The notes beneath the pieces are model-generated. The model saw only the letters and a list, made by a program, of their open reading frames with translations. It had not been told where the DNA came from and searched no databases. DNA of 64,000 nt from Apodospora peruviana (Eukaryota > Ascomycota > Sordariomycetes > Sordariales > Lasiosphaeriaceae), in assembly GCA_033439685.1 (NCBI GenBank), contig JAUEDM010000001.1, positions 7,316,001-7,380,000 of the forward strand, written 5' to 3'. Positions 33,338 through 45,901 of this stretch are shown here, one piece after another. Each line of letters starts with the position of its first letter. The first letter of the stretch is position 1. Made by a program: the position numbers and the translations under genes.

Positions 33338-34428
33338 GTTCACGAAGTAGGTCGTAGGAAGAAGGCTGGGTAAGATAGGTTACCGAGTACGCAGTAGGGT
33401 CGCGGCTTCTTTCCGGCCACTGAGAATGTGAGTAAAGTGAGGATGTAACGACTCTGGGGAAGGAGCTCTGGTGAGGTGGCAGGTGAGGCTCGCGACTGGA
33501 TCGAGATGTATTGTACGCGTCCTTGGGGATCTTTTGACCTACCGATGCTAGCAATTAGGCGATAGATATGCGGCCAAGAAAGGATGGCGAGCAGGTGTTT
33601 CTTGAGGAAGGAGCGAGAGAGAAGAGAGCTATGCGATGAAGCACAGGGCAGGGAATATTGAATATCCCAGACTGGCAAAGTCCAACGAGGGTCGATCGGG
33701 ATTTTCCCCCAATCTGTGGTATGTCAACAATTCCACTGGCCACTTGTTCCCGTAGTGATTGAGTTTGAAGCGAGAGCAGGTGGCCTCGGATTGAAGACGT
33801 CGACTTTTATCAGCCAGAGGTGGGGAATGGCATGGGTAACGAATCTCTTCAGATGAAAGCCGAGTTAGAACTGACACTTGAAGTAAAAGTGTGCTGGGGA
33901 GGAAGGGACAAAGAAAAAGATGTATATGGCAAGTGTGGTCTGTGGCAGTCTGTTTGCTCATGAGAGTGCGTGGTGCAGTGCAGTGCAGCAACTTCCATTG
34001 GTACTAAGGTAAGGTACCTTCCCAAGATCCCAATCGGGATTTGACTGAATCGGCAACTCCAGTCCTGTCGAAGAGAAATACTTTATCCACTGCCCTAAGA
34101 AAACAAACAAAAACGACCGTCGGTTGCAATATAAAAAGAACATCATGAAATGCTCCACGACCTCTCCCTCAACTTCAAAGTGTTTGTTTGATCCACGCAC
34201 CCACCACGAACACCCTCTTCCGCATGGCACGGCCGGCCCCTTCCCACGATGCATTCCGCACATACAAAGCAGCTCTTGTCCCCCTGTACATCTATCGAAT
34301 GCGACCAGTAAATGCTCCAAAGGTGAATGGTTGCCCAATTCGATGTAAAATATATCAATGCAGCAAAAAGCTATAGTAAGCTTGTTTATAGTCCGCGCCA
34401 GACAGCACCTTGCAAGCTGCCCCTTTTC
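33338..34428. other. Upstream region of the RNA polymerase gene
   Basis: About 1.1 kb between two minus-strand genes. The part nearest 33338 is leader or promoter of the polymerase. It includes an ATG at 33554 that opens a 207-codon ORF overlapping the polymerase start out of frame. A GTAGGT donor directly follows its fourth codon, so an upstream intron may remove it. An AAGGTAAGGTACCTT palindromic step occurs near 34007-34021. Confidence 0.5.
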
Positions 34429-36539
34429 TTATGCATAACGATCAAAAATCTTTCCCGGGTTCCTAGATTCTATATCAGCCAGGCGGGTCCAGAATAAACT
34501 TGCAAATGATCGAAGGGGAAGACTAACATTATCCAGTGAGGATCCAGTGCCGACTTGATTGCTTTCTAAAAACAAAGTGTTAGTCTTGTGGGAGATTCTT
34601 AGGAAAAAGGGGAGAGGAGAATCCCACCATAACTCCAAGCGTGTCTGATCCGACCTCCCACAAAAGGGACTCCTTTTTGCCCCATCCAATCGAATGCTCT
34701 CCGGTACAAGTGCCCTCCATCTGCAGAGCCCGCTTGACCATGTTCTTCACACAGACCTCGACCTTATCTCTCTCGACCTTGTCACGTCGGTTGTATATGA
34801 TACTCTCGTGGAAGTTTCCGTCTCCAATGTGGCCGAGGATGCTGGCAAACAGGCCCAGATCGTCCATTTCTTTTTTGCTGACCTCGATGATATCGGCGAG
34901 TCTGCTGAACGGTACAGCGACATCGGTGCTCCCTAAGTAGAATCCATTACATGTCAGCCCTTTCCCACAACGCGACCTATGAGATTGTATAGTGCATGAC
35001 TTACAAACCTCCTCTCCGTCTTTGCGCAGCGCAAGCATGGACCATAGAGATTCCTTCCTTGCAGACCAAAGCAGTTTCTGCTCCCTCGCGTCCTTGGCGA
35101 ACTCAAAGTTGCTACCCTTGTTCGCCTTCGTGATCGTCTGCACCATGGTGATGTTCTCCTTGACACCAGCCTTGGTACCAGAAAACTTGAAAAAGAGCGT
35201 CGGCATCTCCTTCCAGACCCGCGGGGCGGTCGCGCCTCCCATGTTGACCACCTTCATCTGCACCTCGTCCATGATTTCCATCGCCGCGACCGGGATCCCC
35301 GTCTGCATGACCCCGGCAGCTGCCGACGCCGCATCGCGAATCGTAGGGAACGTCACAACAGCCACAGAAAACTCCTCTGGAATGACGGTGAGCTTGAGCG
35401 TCGCTTCCGTCACCAGGCCCAACGTCCCTTCGGACCCGACAAACAGCCCGTTCAGGTTGTACCCTGCCGACGACTTGCGTGGCCGCCGCCTCGTCTTGAT
35501 AACCGTCCCGTCCGCCAGAACGACGGTCAAGTTGATGACCCAGTCTTTCATGGTGCCATATTTGACAGCGTTGGTGCCGGAACAGTTTGTACCAATCATG
35601 CCGCCGATTTTGGCACTCGGACCTGTAACTTGTCAAAAATCTCGTCTCGTTCAATGTCATCGTCGTCTATAGTTATGCACGTACCCGGGTCGATCGGGAA
35701 GAAGAGCCCGCTTCCCATCTTTGCCAACTGCTCGTTCAAGTCCTGCCAGCCGATGCTGGGTTGCACGACAATGTCCATATCTGCCTTATTGAACTGCACG
35801 ATTTGGTCCATAAAAGCAAAATCGACGCTGATGCCCCCAAACGGCGCAGAAAAGTTCCCCTCAAGGCTGGAGCCGCCGGAATAGGGGATTATTGGAATGC
35901 GGTACTTGTGGCACACGCGCGCGATGGTCGACACTTGTTCTGTCGAGCGTGGGTAGGCCACGGCAACCGGCAACCCCTCCGGGTTTGTCGAGGACCATTC
36001 TGAATATCCGTGAGCATGCAGGTCTTCCGGATCTGTGGAAATGATATCTTCGCCTGCGAGCTCTTTGCGGATTTCCTCCAAGGCCTAAGGTCGCGATATG
36101 TCAGTGGCCCTCCGTCAACCTTGGTTGTACAGATGTGTCTGTTCATCGTGTGGCAAGCTGCTGTGCGACATACCTGTTTCATCTCACGGAGGTTTGCATA
36201 TTTGGGCATGGGGAATATGCTGTCCAGCATCACGGTCCCCGGAAAGCCACGATATCGCAGTTCAGATATTCCCCAGCCAATCACGCCGGCACCAACGGCA
36301 ACAGCGAATACGCCAGAAAGTGGCCATGCTGAAGCATTTCGAGGTCCTCTGCCATCTCCATTGCCACTGCCATTACTAGGGCCGGCGGTGTTGCCGGTGC
36401 CGGTAAGAATGCGCCGAACGGCTGAGGTAGCAAGCCGACGACTGGCGGCGTGTCCCGCACATGGGGCTCCGATACTGGCGGCAGCGGTCATAGGTCGGCC
36501 GAGGGGCTTCGCCGCCCTCGCGAAATGGTGTACCGACAT
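34429..36539 (-). CDS. D-lactate dehydrogenase (cytochrome), mitochondrial
   Basis: Six exons (36539-36174, 36084-35685, 35622-35005, 34932-34628, 34565-34528, 34462-34429) join in phase to 586 residues. The enzyme is an FAD flavoprotein that oxidises D-lactate to pyruvate and passes electrons to cytochrome c. The N-terminus is Arg/Ala-rich (mitochondrial targeting), followed by a hydrophobic anchor (VFAVAVGAGVIGWGI), as in inner-membrane DLD1-type enzymes. The PCMH FAD-binding domain shows PYSGGSSLEGNFSAP and IGTNCSGTNAVKYGTMKDWV. The C-terminal FAD-oxidase domain has ILGHIGDGNFHES. The two last tiny exons (38 and 34 nt) rebuild the invariant ending SALDPHWIMNPGKIFD, which confirms the splicing. 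Glycolate oxidase-type paralogues are similar, but the targeting peptide and anchor favour DLD. No missing catalytic block was noticed. Confidence 0.94.
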
Positions 36540-38473
36540 GCAGGACAACCCTGAAGACGCAGCAGGATCTGCGCAGCACCTGAACACCCTTCTTTCTTCG
36601 ATCGGTAATATCACAAATCTGCGCTGGGACTGGGTAGGATTGGCCCTCCTTTTCTTTGGTACTTCTGCTGCCCAAATCTGGGAAGAGGCGTGCGGAAGTC
36701 TCTTATTAGTGATTGTGGTCTCGGGGACCGATCACAAACTAGAACCTAGTGTAAGTGTAACTAGGAATTTGAGCGGCCTTGGCGTTCCCCGGTCCTGGAC
36801 TCCTCAGTGCTTCCCTGATCAGTCCTTCTAGCGTGGCCTAACTGATCCCGACCAGATAACGACCCCCGAAGTCGCTCACGCTCGCGTAGGTAAGGCCAAA
36901 GGCACAAGAGAGGCGGGATATGGCCTTGATAGAAGGCGGCCGAGGCAGGGTGAATAAATGAGATGTTAAGATGAAATATGGCAGATGTTCGCATATGACG
37001 AGACCATCATGGGCAGTATCAGTATCCCGGCCTTCTAATCAGACAACACGTGGGGAGTGTATTGCCTCTTAATATGACTGCCGCTCCCACACTCCGATCC
37101 AGGAACGCGACGACCGGGTGGAGCAGTTAAAAGGGCCCAATCAAGGTCGGGTTTAAACCAAAGGTATGTCCAACAAGGAAAGGGTTGACCTGCTAAGGTC
37201 AGGTCTTAAGGGGTGACAGCGAGGACACCAGCGACAGGTGGATCGAATCACGAGGGGGATCAAGTAAGGAGCTGGAAAGGCACTGCGAGACCAGCCGGTG
37301 ACAGAGGGTGGAAGAGCAGGTGGGAGGGTACATATACACATGGCGAGGCCATCGAGGAGACGGGCTGAGCCAAGGGTGGCATGCGACGTATTATTATTGC
37401 AAGGCGCAAAGCGAGAGGCAGAAGGAGACAGAGGGAGAAACTTTAGATGTCAAGGTTTGCTTGATGATGTGCGTAGATAATCCAAGGTAAGAAGTATTTT
37501 CGTACTGTACTATACGAGGTACTTTACTCTGATCCTGTCCTCTCTCTCCTGCGCACTGCTCAGCCAACCTTGTCGACGAGCAAGAGTCGCAGCAACCGGA
37601 CGCGTCGAGGCTCTTGATGACCAGAGACTAATGTAGGTCTGGTGGGACTACCTCCTTCGGCTGGCTGGTAGGCGTTACAGAGTCCACAAAGACGATCCTG
37701 CCAGGATGGCTAGGCCTGGCGGGGTCCAGTTCACGAGATGGTACGAGGTGCGATGGACGGGGGAGACCTCAGACGGGCAGACGGGCAGATGTGGGAATTG
37801 CAACGGAGGGAGAAAAAGAAGTGCGTGCTGCTTTGTATCTCGCCGTTCCCACTCCCACGCCCACCCGTCCAGGTTCACATGGCTCGGAGGAAACAGCAGA
37901 CGACGGGAGCATCCATCCAACGCGACAGTGGGGTGGTCGGGGCGCCAGGCGGTCATCAGATGGAGTGGGAGTGGGAGTGCCACAACAGTGTCGGTGCCCA
38001 GTGGGCATGGAGGTGCGGTGCGGTGCGGTACGGTACGAGGCAGAAAGGTTCCTAGGGAAAAAAAAGAATAAAAGAAACGGGATCAGAAAAATTTGTCGTG
38101 CATCTGTCGTCAGGTCCCTTGCACATCTGGACCAAGATCCAGCTTGGCTGCATCGTAGCGGGACTTTCGCCTCCTCTGGGATGGAAGCTTTTTCGTCCAA
38201 ATCTCTCGGTTGCCATGCAAGAGGCTTCCATGATTGGATTGCAACCAAAGACAGACGACGACCGGTCAAGCTGGATAGTGGAAAGCCCGGCGAGCTGCCG
38301 TCCTCTCCCAATTCGAGGTTCCATTTGGCCATCGGATCGCATGTTACGTGTGGGTGTTTGGATGGTGGTAAGGATGGTAGGTAGGAGGAAGTTACCGAGA
38401 GATACCCCAAACGGGTGAAAACTGACGGGAGACCCAGGACTCCGTAAGGGACTTGGACATACTGTACGGATAA

Positions 38474-38517
38474 ACCATACAGTACGGTACGGATAACCAT
38501 ACAGTACGGTACGGGTC
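38474..38517. repeat. Tandem 22-bp repeat CCATACAGTACGGTACGGATAA
   Basis: Two adjacent copies of a unit reading CCATACAGTACGGTACGG are separated by ATAA. A partial inverted copy (TACTGTACGGATAA) lies just before them at 38460. The unit contains overlapping ACGGTACGG steps. It is noncoding, and its function is unknown. Confidence 0.8.
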
Positions 38518-41500
38518 ACCTTAGCCGAGCGTACGGATTACTTATACTGCGGAACATTTGGAAGCTGCCTCTTTAGTTGTTGTCGTTCGATGCTGATCCG
38601 CCATTGCCAGTTGACAGAATAGGTGATATCTAGAAGGTACGAACGGGGGTTGAGAACGGGAGGGTACCTAGTCACCCTCTCCTTCACTCCTTCTCAGATC
38701 CAGGAATGTCCATCAGACTCAATCTGACAAAGATCAGCCCGCCTCACCCTCTAAAACCCCCACCATCCACTCTTCCAGGATCCCCCCCTGATCAGGCCTC
38801 AACGGTATCCTATGCGGTGAGTGATCAAGGTCAATTTAGTGTTTGCTGACAGCCATTGCCTCCGAGTTCAAGCCACTTGTCTGTACGCTGCAGCATGCAG
38901 GGTGCAGAACTTGCCCTTGACCCCACGCGTCGGTTGGACACACAGCAGCCACTGCAGACGAACACCGCGATGGCCGTCGGACGTTGGTCTCTGGCTGATG
39001 AGTAATGCCCGACTGGCGCTTCATTGACCTGTTCCCGTCCTTCTTTTAACAAAGAACCTTACTGTGTCACCTAGATGCGCAAGAGGGCCGCCGAACGCGG
39101 CACGCGATACTTTTCTTTCCCCCTTTTCCTGGAAGAGATAATAATCTAGCTGGGGGAGACGACTTCCGGGCGGGGAATGGAGACGGGAGGGAGGGAGGCA
39201 TGCTTGTTTCGCAAGATGCGGAATAGTCGGTCGACCTGGGATTATTTAGTCTGTAAAATGGTTATGGGAACGATCGTGTTTTAAAAGTGCCGTTATACCG
39301 CTCGATCTCTTCTCCAACTGCTCAATTCGAAGAGAGGCAATCTAATATCCTAACTACCTAAAGTGCACTAGAACACTCACTCCGTCCCTAAGGTACATTC
39401 CAAGGTCATACTGATATTACGTAATAACAAGGGATTTACGTGTATTCCGTGAAGCGATCGGTCTCTTCCATGTTTCTGCAGTGCACTGGCGGATCAAATA
39501 ATTATCGAAGATGCGGTGGAACAGGGCATTTGATCATGTGCGAGTGTGACCTCGCTTGCGCCTAAGAGACTGGAACCGGGACGCCCCACAGCACGGCACC
39601 TTGATGGTCAATTGAAAGAAGGCTTCTAGAAATACGGATTACAGTGACTTCCAAAATACTCCGTGCGGCAGACCAGCGGGCTTTGGCGACAGGACGGGAA
39701 TCGGATTGCCTTTAACGTCCCGCCTACTAAGGTAGTCTAGTAACCGTTTGAAACGGAAGCCATTATTAACGCCAAGCGGTTTTCCATAACGAGGAATCTG
39801 CATCCGTTCAACAAATCAAAGCAGTTGACTTCGAACATCGACCCCGACTGCTGTCGGATGATGAAATGTGAGGCTCAGCAGACCGACTTGTTGCTGTTTC
39901 GATGCAAGAACCAGACATGATGCTACCAGGTAGTAAGTAGCCTGGGCTGCCTCCGAATCGTGCTTCCAGGAGATTTTCGTCCCTGCAGCCGTGAACCCAT
40001 CAAGAATTAAGATCAGGACAGCTTCCGCCGACAATACAGTCACGCAGCCTGGACACAGCATATCGACCAACTGGCAGCTTTCCTGCGGGAGCATGAGCAA
40101 GCCCCGCTCGGCAAACAAATCCAACTGTTCTTGCTTTTCTTGCTTCCATCCTACTGGAAAAAGAAATTCCATGCCAACCCAGCGGTGGCTCTCAGAACGC
40201 CTTGCATCTCAGCCTGAAGACGAGACCTGTCACTCTTCGACTCATGGCATTGGCATGCATGTCTTTTCCAGCCTTCCCGCTCCCGCCTCACTCCTCCGTA
40301 CACCACCAGTCATCTAATTCAGTACCACCCAGCCGAGAGACGACCCAACGGAGAATTCATCTGGGAATCGAGATCTGGCACCATTCAGCTCGACATGTTC
40401 CGGGCACCTGCAAGTCAGATTGGTACCGACCACTCGTCAAACCATCCACATCCATCCAGGAGTTGCCTTTCCCCGCAATACCCGACGCTGTGTTTAGTTC
40501 TCGCTTCTGCAGATGGCCGGATCGCCCATCTCATTACGAAATATCGACAAGGGCCGAGACAACCTGTGCAGCTCCACGTGATGATTCAACTTTTTTTTCT
40601 CCGTTGGATCGTGTAGGACCGATGCAGCAACTGTCCACGAGATCTTTCTTTCCAGTCGGCATGAATTCCAGGAGCTTGTTGGACGGACGCCAGGCCGGGG
40701 AGCCGGGAAAGAGGCGGCGGCGAAAAGGCGGCCTACCCCCTTTCTCGATGTTGAACATTCCGGGCCTCACAATTGTCGGTGACTCGGGAAAGCTAACTAC
40801 AAACGAATGGTGGCAAAGCAGGTCGAGACCCATAGAATTCCTAACCACACTAGCTCCGGCCCCCGTCAATATCGAACGTCAGACCGCTGCACCGGGTATA
40901 CACTGACTGTACAGTCCTGGTCGACAGAATCATCGTGCCAGGTCCAACAACACAGGACCAGGAGGAGAACATTGCCATATACCCCGCTTCGGGTTCCGGC
41001 GTTGGATAACATGCATGCAGGCAATATATCTTCGAGGGAAACGAAACCCTGGAAAGCTGGAGATTCGGCCGTGGCAACATATTTGAGCCCCTTAAGCAGC
41101 CAATAGACCCGGGACCCGGGCAAATCGCTCTAAAAGAACCGTTGAAGATGACGCCGACAAGCAGGTGTTTCTGCAAGTCTTCGGTGAGTCCGGTCAGTCA
41201 CCGGACTCAGAATCAAGAAACGTAAACGCCCACTCCAGATTTCTTCTGAGGTGGACTTATACCAAACGCCACTACGATACACAGGTATGCACACCAGAAC
41301 TACCAAAGCGGTTATCCCTCGGAAAACACATCTCTCGAGCAGGTTTCCATAAGAACCTAACCCAGTACCTAAAATGGACACCGAAAAGCCCTTGCCTCTC
41401 ACAGATGCTGCTGTCCGTCTCCCAAATCCCTGCCCTCGGGTCGAGAACACCCGCCCATTTTGGGGGTCACGAGACAGTCCCTTGGGTGAACATCAGTGGC

Positions 41501-42958
41501 TTAACCACACATGTGTCGACAGATAATGGGTTTCGGTACGTAACATACCTGCCTATTTGCTCGGTGTCCGCTTTCTTCTGGGTGTCAAGAGATTGTGTAG
41601 CTTACTAACCAGGTATATCGGAGATAAACTATTGTTCTCTTTATTCTTCGACAATGCAGGAAACTTGCTGGTCTTGTTTCCATGTTACCCTCAGAAACTA
41701 CATATAAATACGATACACGTGAGTACATGGACATATTACCAACCTCATTCAAACTTCAGTTCCCGTTCCAAATCACATACGTACATGCTTGAATCAACGG
41801 GCTTGCAGTTACCAAATTGTAACACCTTGATGTGCGCTCTTGTCTGTTCCACAAGAGGCACAGCTATATACGGTAAGAGGGCACGCATGTCATAAACGGG
41901 CGGGCACGAAAATGCTAACTACGTACATATCGAACTCGCCTGAACGAATCAAAGAATAAGGGAAAGATTACGAGACAAGACGGGGCACGTGTCCTGCCTG
42001 CCCAGACCCCAAAAACTCGTTAATGATCTCACCGGCTGAGTGACGAAGCTTTTGCATAACGCACTGTAGGAATGATACAGTAGGCTACTGAGCTGTTTGT
42101 TTTGGCTCACCGTCTCTTTGAACTGTGAAGTTTCGAAACTAAACCCCCACCCCTTTCTTGACTGACGGACTTCTACCTTGCTACTCATCATGAATCGTCG
42201 TCCGGTCCCTTGATTTCGGCCACCCTTTCCGGGAATCTCACTTCATCGTCAAGGACTGAAGTCAGATAAGCTATGGTAATTAGGTAGGTACCTGGTAGCT
42301 CCTACTGAATACGTACGGGATACATAGGGAGGTAGGTTTTATGATAGGTATCATCAGACTGAGCGCTGTAGGATCCGCTTCTCCATCATGACCAGTCATA
42401 AATCAGTTCTTAGTTTTATTGTGGCATGATTCGTAAGCAGTCCAATAAAATATAGAGTAAGTGTCGGAGTATATGTCCGTGGGAATAGCCCGAGGAAGAG
42501 AAAGAGAAAGGAAAAAAAGAACGCAAATATGCAACATGGTACATACATACCCTGTCCCGGGCTGGGATAAAAGTAAAGAGAAAGAAAAGGGGAAAAGGCG
42601 AGAAATAGTGATGATGCGAAAAGCGTGGGGTGTAATCCGGGATCCGTCCATGCAGCAAGTACAGTGACGTTCCTGATGAGAGGAAAGGCACCTGCACAGA
42701 AGACCACGCAACACACGAAACAAGACGGGCCGCCGCAGGTTTGCTCTGCCTCTCGTCTCGCCTCTGAGGTTGGGGGTTGCCCTGGGTTTGCGCATCTCCA
42801 CGACCGACACAGGAGATGAGAGAGTACCTGCAGGACGACCGATTCGGCCCTCCAAGAAGAGGGGGTGGGATGTGGGCTTAGAAAGAAAGCACGGGGGCGC
42901 GCTGCTTTCCTTTAGGCCTATCTCTGCCGCGACAGTAAACGCAGACGCCGCCAGGCCC

Positions 42959-42988
42959 GCGATGTGCGATGTGCGATGTGCAATGTGT
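42959..42988. repeat. Short tandem GCGATGT run
   Basis: Three to four copies of a 7-base GCGATGT/GCAATGT unit occur in tandem about 400 bp downstream of the eS4 stop, in noncoding DNA. Confidence 0.75.
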
Positions 42989-43370
42989 GATGGGTAGGCA
43001 GATCTAGCTGGAGAAAATGGTTGGAAAGATGCATAGACTTACAGGTCATGTCTCTACACCGCTTCCAAGTGCGGCGGCTGCGATCCAGGTCAACGTGCAT
43101 GGGTGGGTTGGATTAGACATCCCCGGGCTTGCAGTCGGGCCAGGTACAGAACAGATTATTGAAGAAAGACAGAAAAAGAAGCAATAGCTCGGGTCCAATT
43201 GTGTTCGAGTATTTGAGGCCAAGTTTCATAGACTGACCAGGTATACTAGGGGAGCTGGAGGCTCTCGAGCTTAAACTAAAGTGACATCCGGTAAACTCCA
43301 TCCCCAGCATGCGTTTTAAAAGATCAGCAAACCAAATGCCCCATTGTCCTGTTCCATTTTTGTAAACCCA

Positions 43371-44485
43371 TTAGTGACCAGCGAGGTTGGCAGCGCGCTT
43401 ACGGTCACGCTCCTCGGCGATGGTCAGCTTGACACCCTTGCCCTTGGGGAGCGAGATCCACGGCTTCTCGCTTCCAATGACAAAAACGTTGCTCTCACGG
43501 GTAGCGAACGAGTTGTCAATGGCATCCTTCAGGTGCACAATGTTGAAGCCTCCATCGTGACGCTCACGGTGGGTGATGACACCAACACGGCCCATGTTAC
43601 GACCACCAGTGACCATGGCAATGGAGCCAGTGTCGAACTTGATGAAGTCGGTGATCTTGCCGGTCTCAAGGTCGATCTTGACGGTGTCGTTGACCTTGAC
43701 AAGAGGGTCGGGGTAGCGGATACTATCGAGGATTTGCGTTAGCAACCAGCGGGAGATTTGATGACATACCAGCCGTCGAGATCTCGCTTTTGCATCGTGG
43801 GGCCTCCTTCCCTCGCACAGAGCAGGGGGAATGGAACCGACGATTTCAACCAAAGCTTGGTCCAACGGCTGACAGATGTCGACAGAACTTACGTTCTTGC
43901 ATCATGCGTAACCAAGAATGGGATTCCGCCCTTGCCAAGCTGAACGCGCTTGACCTTGCCGAGCTTGTACTTGGCCTCCTCGTCCTGGATGCGGTGGACG
44001 GTGAAGCGGCCCTTGGTGTCGTAGATGAGGCGGAAGTTCTCGCCAGTCTTCTCGATGGTGATGACGTCCATGAAACCGGCAGGGTAGGTCATGTCGGTGC
44101 GGACCTTGCCGTCGACCTTGACGAGACGCTGCATGAGGATCGACCTCGTCTCACGGTAGTTGAGCGCATACTTGAGGCGGTTGCGGACGAACACGATGAG
44201 CGGCATGCACTCCCGGAGCTTGTGAGGACCAGCGGACGGGCGGGGGGCATAGACACCCGACAGCTTGTCGAGAAGCCAGTGCGAGGGGGCGCTAAGGCGC
44301 TTCTGGTGCTTCTTTCTGTAAACAAGATATCAGTATCGTGATCGCATTTCTGGACACCGGTTGCACGGAATTCTGGCGATCTGGTGGAAACACCAACGAC
44401 TTGGATTTCGAACCAGAAAACCCAAATAACGTCGTCATCGTAAGAACGGCTTGGATATCTGATGCACTTACGGTCCTCTACCCAT
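43371..44485 (-). CDS. rps4: Small-subunit ribosomal protein eS4
   Basis: Three exons (44485-44472, 44315-43893, 43722-43371) give 262 residues, the normal eS4 length. The 14-nt first exon encodes MGRG plus two bases of the next codon. The splice restores GPKKHQKRLSAPSHWLLDKL. Internal eS4 blocks are CMPLIVFVRNRLKYAL, RTDMTYPAGFMDVI, YDTKGRFTVHRI, THDARTIRYPDP and NMGRVGVITHRERH, and the protein ends in a KOW/C-terminal region. It is a structural protein of the 40S subunit. Introns of 156 and 170 nt near the 5' end are typical of fungal ribosomal protein genes. Intron 2 contains a second good donor (GTATGT at 43769) with its own GCTAAC branch before the shared acceptor. Using it would retain an in-frame TAA. 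Confidence 0.97.
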
Positions 44486-45901
44486 CTTGGCTGATTTTTG
44501 TCGATTGCTGGTCGATGGGAAACTGGAAAGAAAAGTCGTGAAGTCAAGATGCGGCCGAGGATTAATCCCAAAAAGTGTTTTGTGCCTCGAAAACCCTAGC
44601 GAGCTTGTGGGTGGGGAGGCGGAGGGGAGTGGCAGAAAAATCCAAAAGCTGAATGTGGGTCTCGGAAAGCATTGACCAAGCGTCAGAGACCTCGTGGCTG
44701 GACTGCCGACCGGTGGCTGGGGGCCGCTGGATTTGGGTTAGGGTTGGGGTGCCGGGCGGCTCTCACGAGGACTTTAGCTTATTAACGACTCGGCCTGATC
44801 CATCTCAGGGCTTGATGATACATGCGTCGGTACGGCTTGCAAGTGGACGATATGAGCTTATATGAAAGTTCAGATGAAGGGGGATTGTAGTGGTGTTTGT
44901 GTTCAAAAGAAGCTTGGGTACAAGTCCACGAGGGTGATACTGTTAATTTGGGTTCAAACTGCCACAAGTCCTATTCTATTATTCCATGCTAATATTTCGA
45001 GCATGGGTCCTTTTTTAAGCGATCTACTACGGAATAACCCGTATGTCCAGAGTAAACCTCCATGGTCCCCGACACCCCCAGTGATAGAAGGGCATGCGGT
45101 TCTCCAGGAGGAAAAGCCGAGCCGAGCCAAGTGCACGTGGTGAGGGACCGGCGGACTAGGCCCAAGGCTGACCAAGAGCTTAGAAAAATAAAGAAGACTG
45201 ACAAAGAGTATTAAGAAGAAAACGAAACCGTAATTTCTTTTCTCGTCCCGTCCTGTTCTCCCAGAAAGCCCAAAGGAAAAAGTGTACGTATGTCGAGATT
45301 GCTCCCTGTCTAGATCTGTAAGTGTTGCAGCAAAAACAACCAAAAACAAGCGAGCAAGCAAGCAGCAAGCAGCATCAACATAAGCGATACACAACATCCA
45401 TAACAACCACACACGCACACGAACTACCAAAAGCGAACATGTGTGCATGCTGCTTCTTGATGTCCGTTATGTACGCCAACTAATCCGTACTGTCCAGTGA
45501 CAGTCCCACCCAGTCCTTTTTCTCCTCCACTCCTTGCTAAAGGATAGAAACAACAGACAAATGTTGGTTAGTTCAACGCAGTCATTTTTTACCCGGGAAT
45601 TTGCTTCCGTCTGTGTCTTCTGTTTTTACCCAAACCGACAAATAGAAAGAAAGAAAGAAAGGGAGAACTTGTGCCTCCTATGTAGTGACTGACCGACCGA
45701 GTTTTTCTCCTGCGTAAGCGTACCTAGTTCTAATATATCCCATAGCACCTCGTCCCAATTGTTGCCTGTGGTTCCCGAAAATGTAAAAAGTAAAACATCG
45801 CTAAAAAAAAAATTAAAAAAAAGAAGAGAGAAACAGACCAGTAAACTACTAAAGAAGGAGAAAACTCCAGCTGATGACTTTCGCCCTGGAGATAGGCCTT
45901 A
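44486..45901. other. eS4 promoter region and 3' flank of the telobox gene
   Basis: 1.4 kb without a supportable gene. The sequence next to 44486 is eS4 promoter and leader and includes a GGGTTAGGGTTGG stretch at about 44735-44748, a telomere-repeat-like step. One TAATCCGTAC motif is at 45481-45490. Short GAAA repeats occur near 45645-45662. Confidence 0.5.
44735..44749. promoter_or_regulatory. Telobox-like GGGTTAGGGTT element upstream of eS4
   Basis: The + strand reads TTGGGTTAGGGTTGG about 250 bp upstream of the eS4 start. GGTTAG/TTAGGG steps are the known target of telobox Myb proteins in fungi. Function is inferred from that and from its position only. Confidence 0.4.

Larger units (their letters stand above)
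36540..43370. other. Gene desert, 6.8 kb
   Basis: Between the D-lactate dehydrogenase start and the eS4 stop I find no supportable gene. ORFs up to 243 codons exist (for example 37769-38500 and 40202-40906) but lack domains and consistent codon bias. Contents seen: a tandem 22-bp palindromic repeat near 38474-38517, TACGGATAA/TACGGATTA motifs (38465, 38488, 38532, 39633), TAGGTACCT-type palindromes (42285-42294), G/T microrepeats near 38008-38040, and a GCGATGT short tandem run near 42959-42985. Confidence 0.5.

Noticed and set aside
33340..33678. Upstream coding exon for the RNA polymerase in another frame
   Set aside because: A 57-nt intron could join it in phase, but the donor is weak (GTAACC) and the ORF contains no ATG, so a coding role is unlikely.
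37769..38500. 243-codon minus-strand ORF
   Set aside because: Composition follows local G/T microrepeats and overlapping ORFs in several frames. No domain or codon bias.
40202..40906. 234-codon plus-strand ORF
   Set aside because: No recognisable domain, weak codon bias and no splice partners. Probably chance in G+C-balanced DNA.
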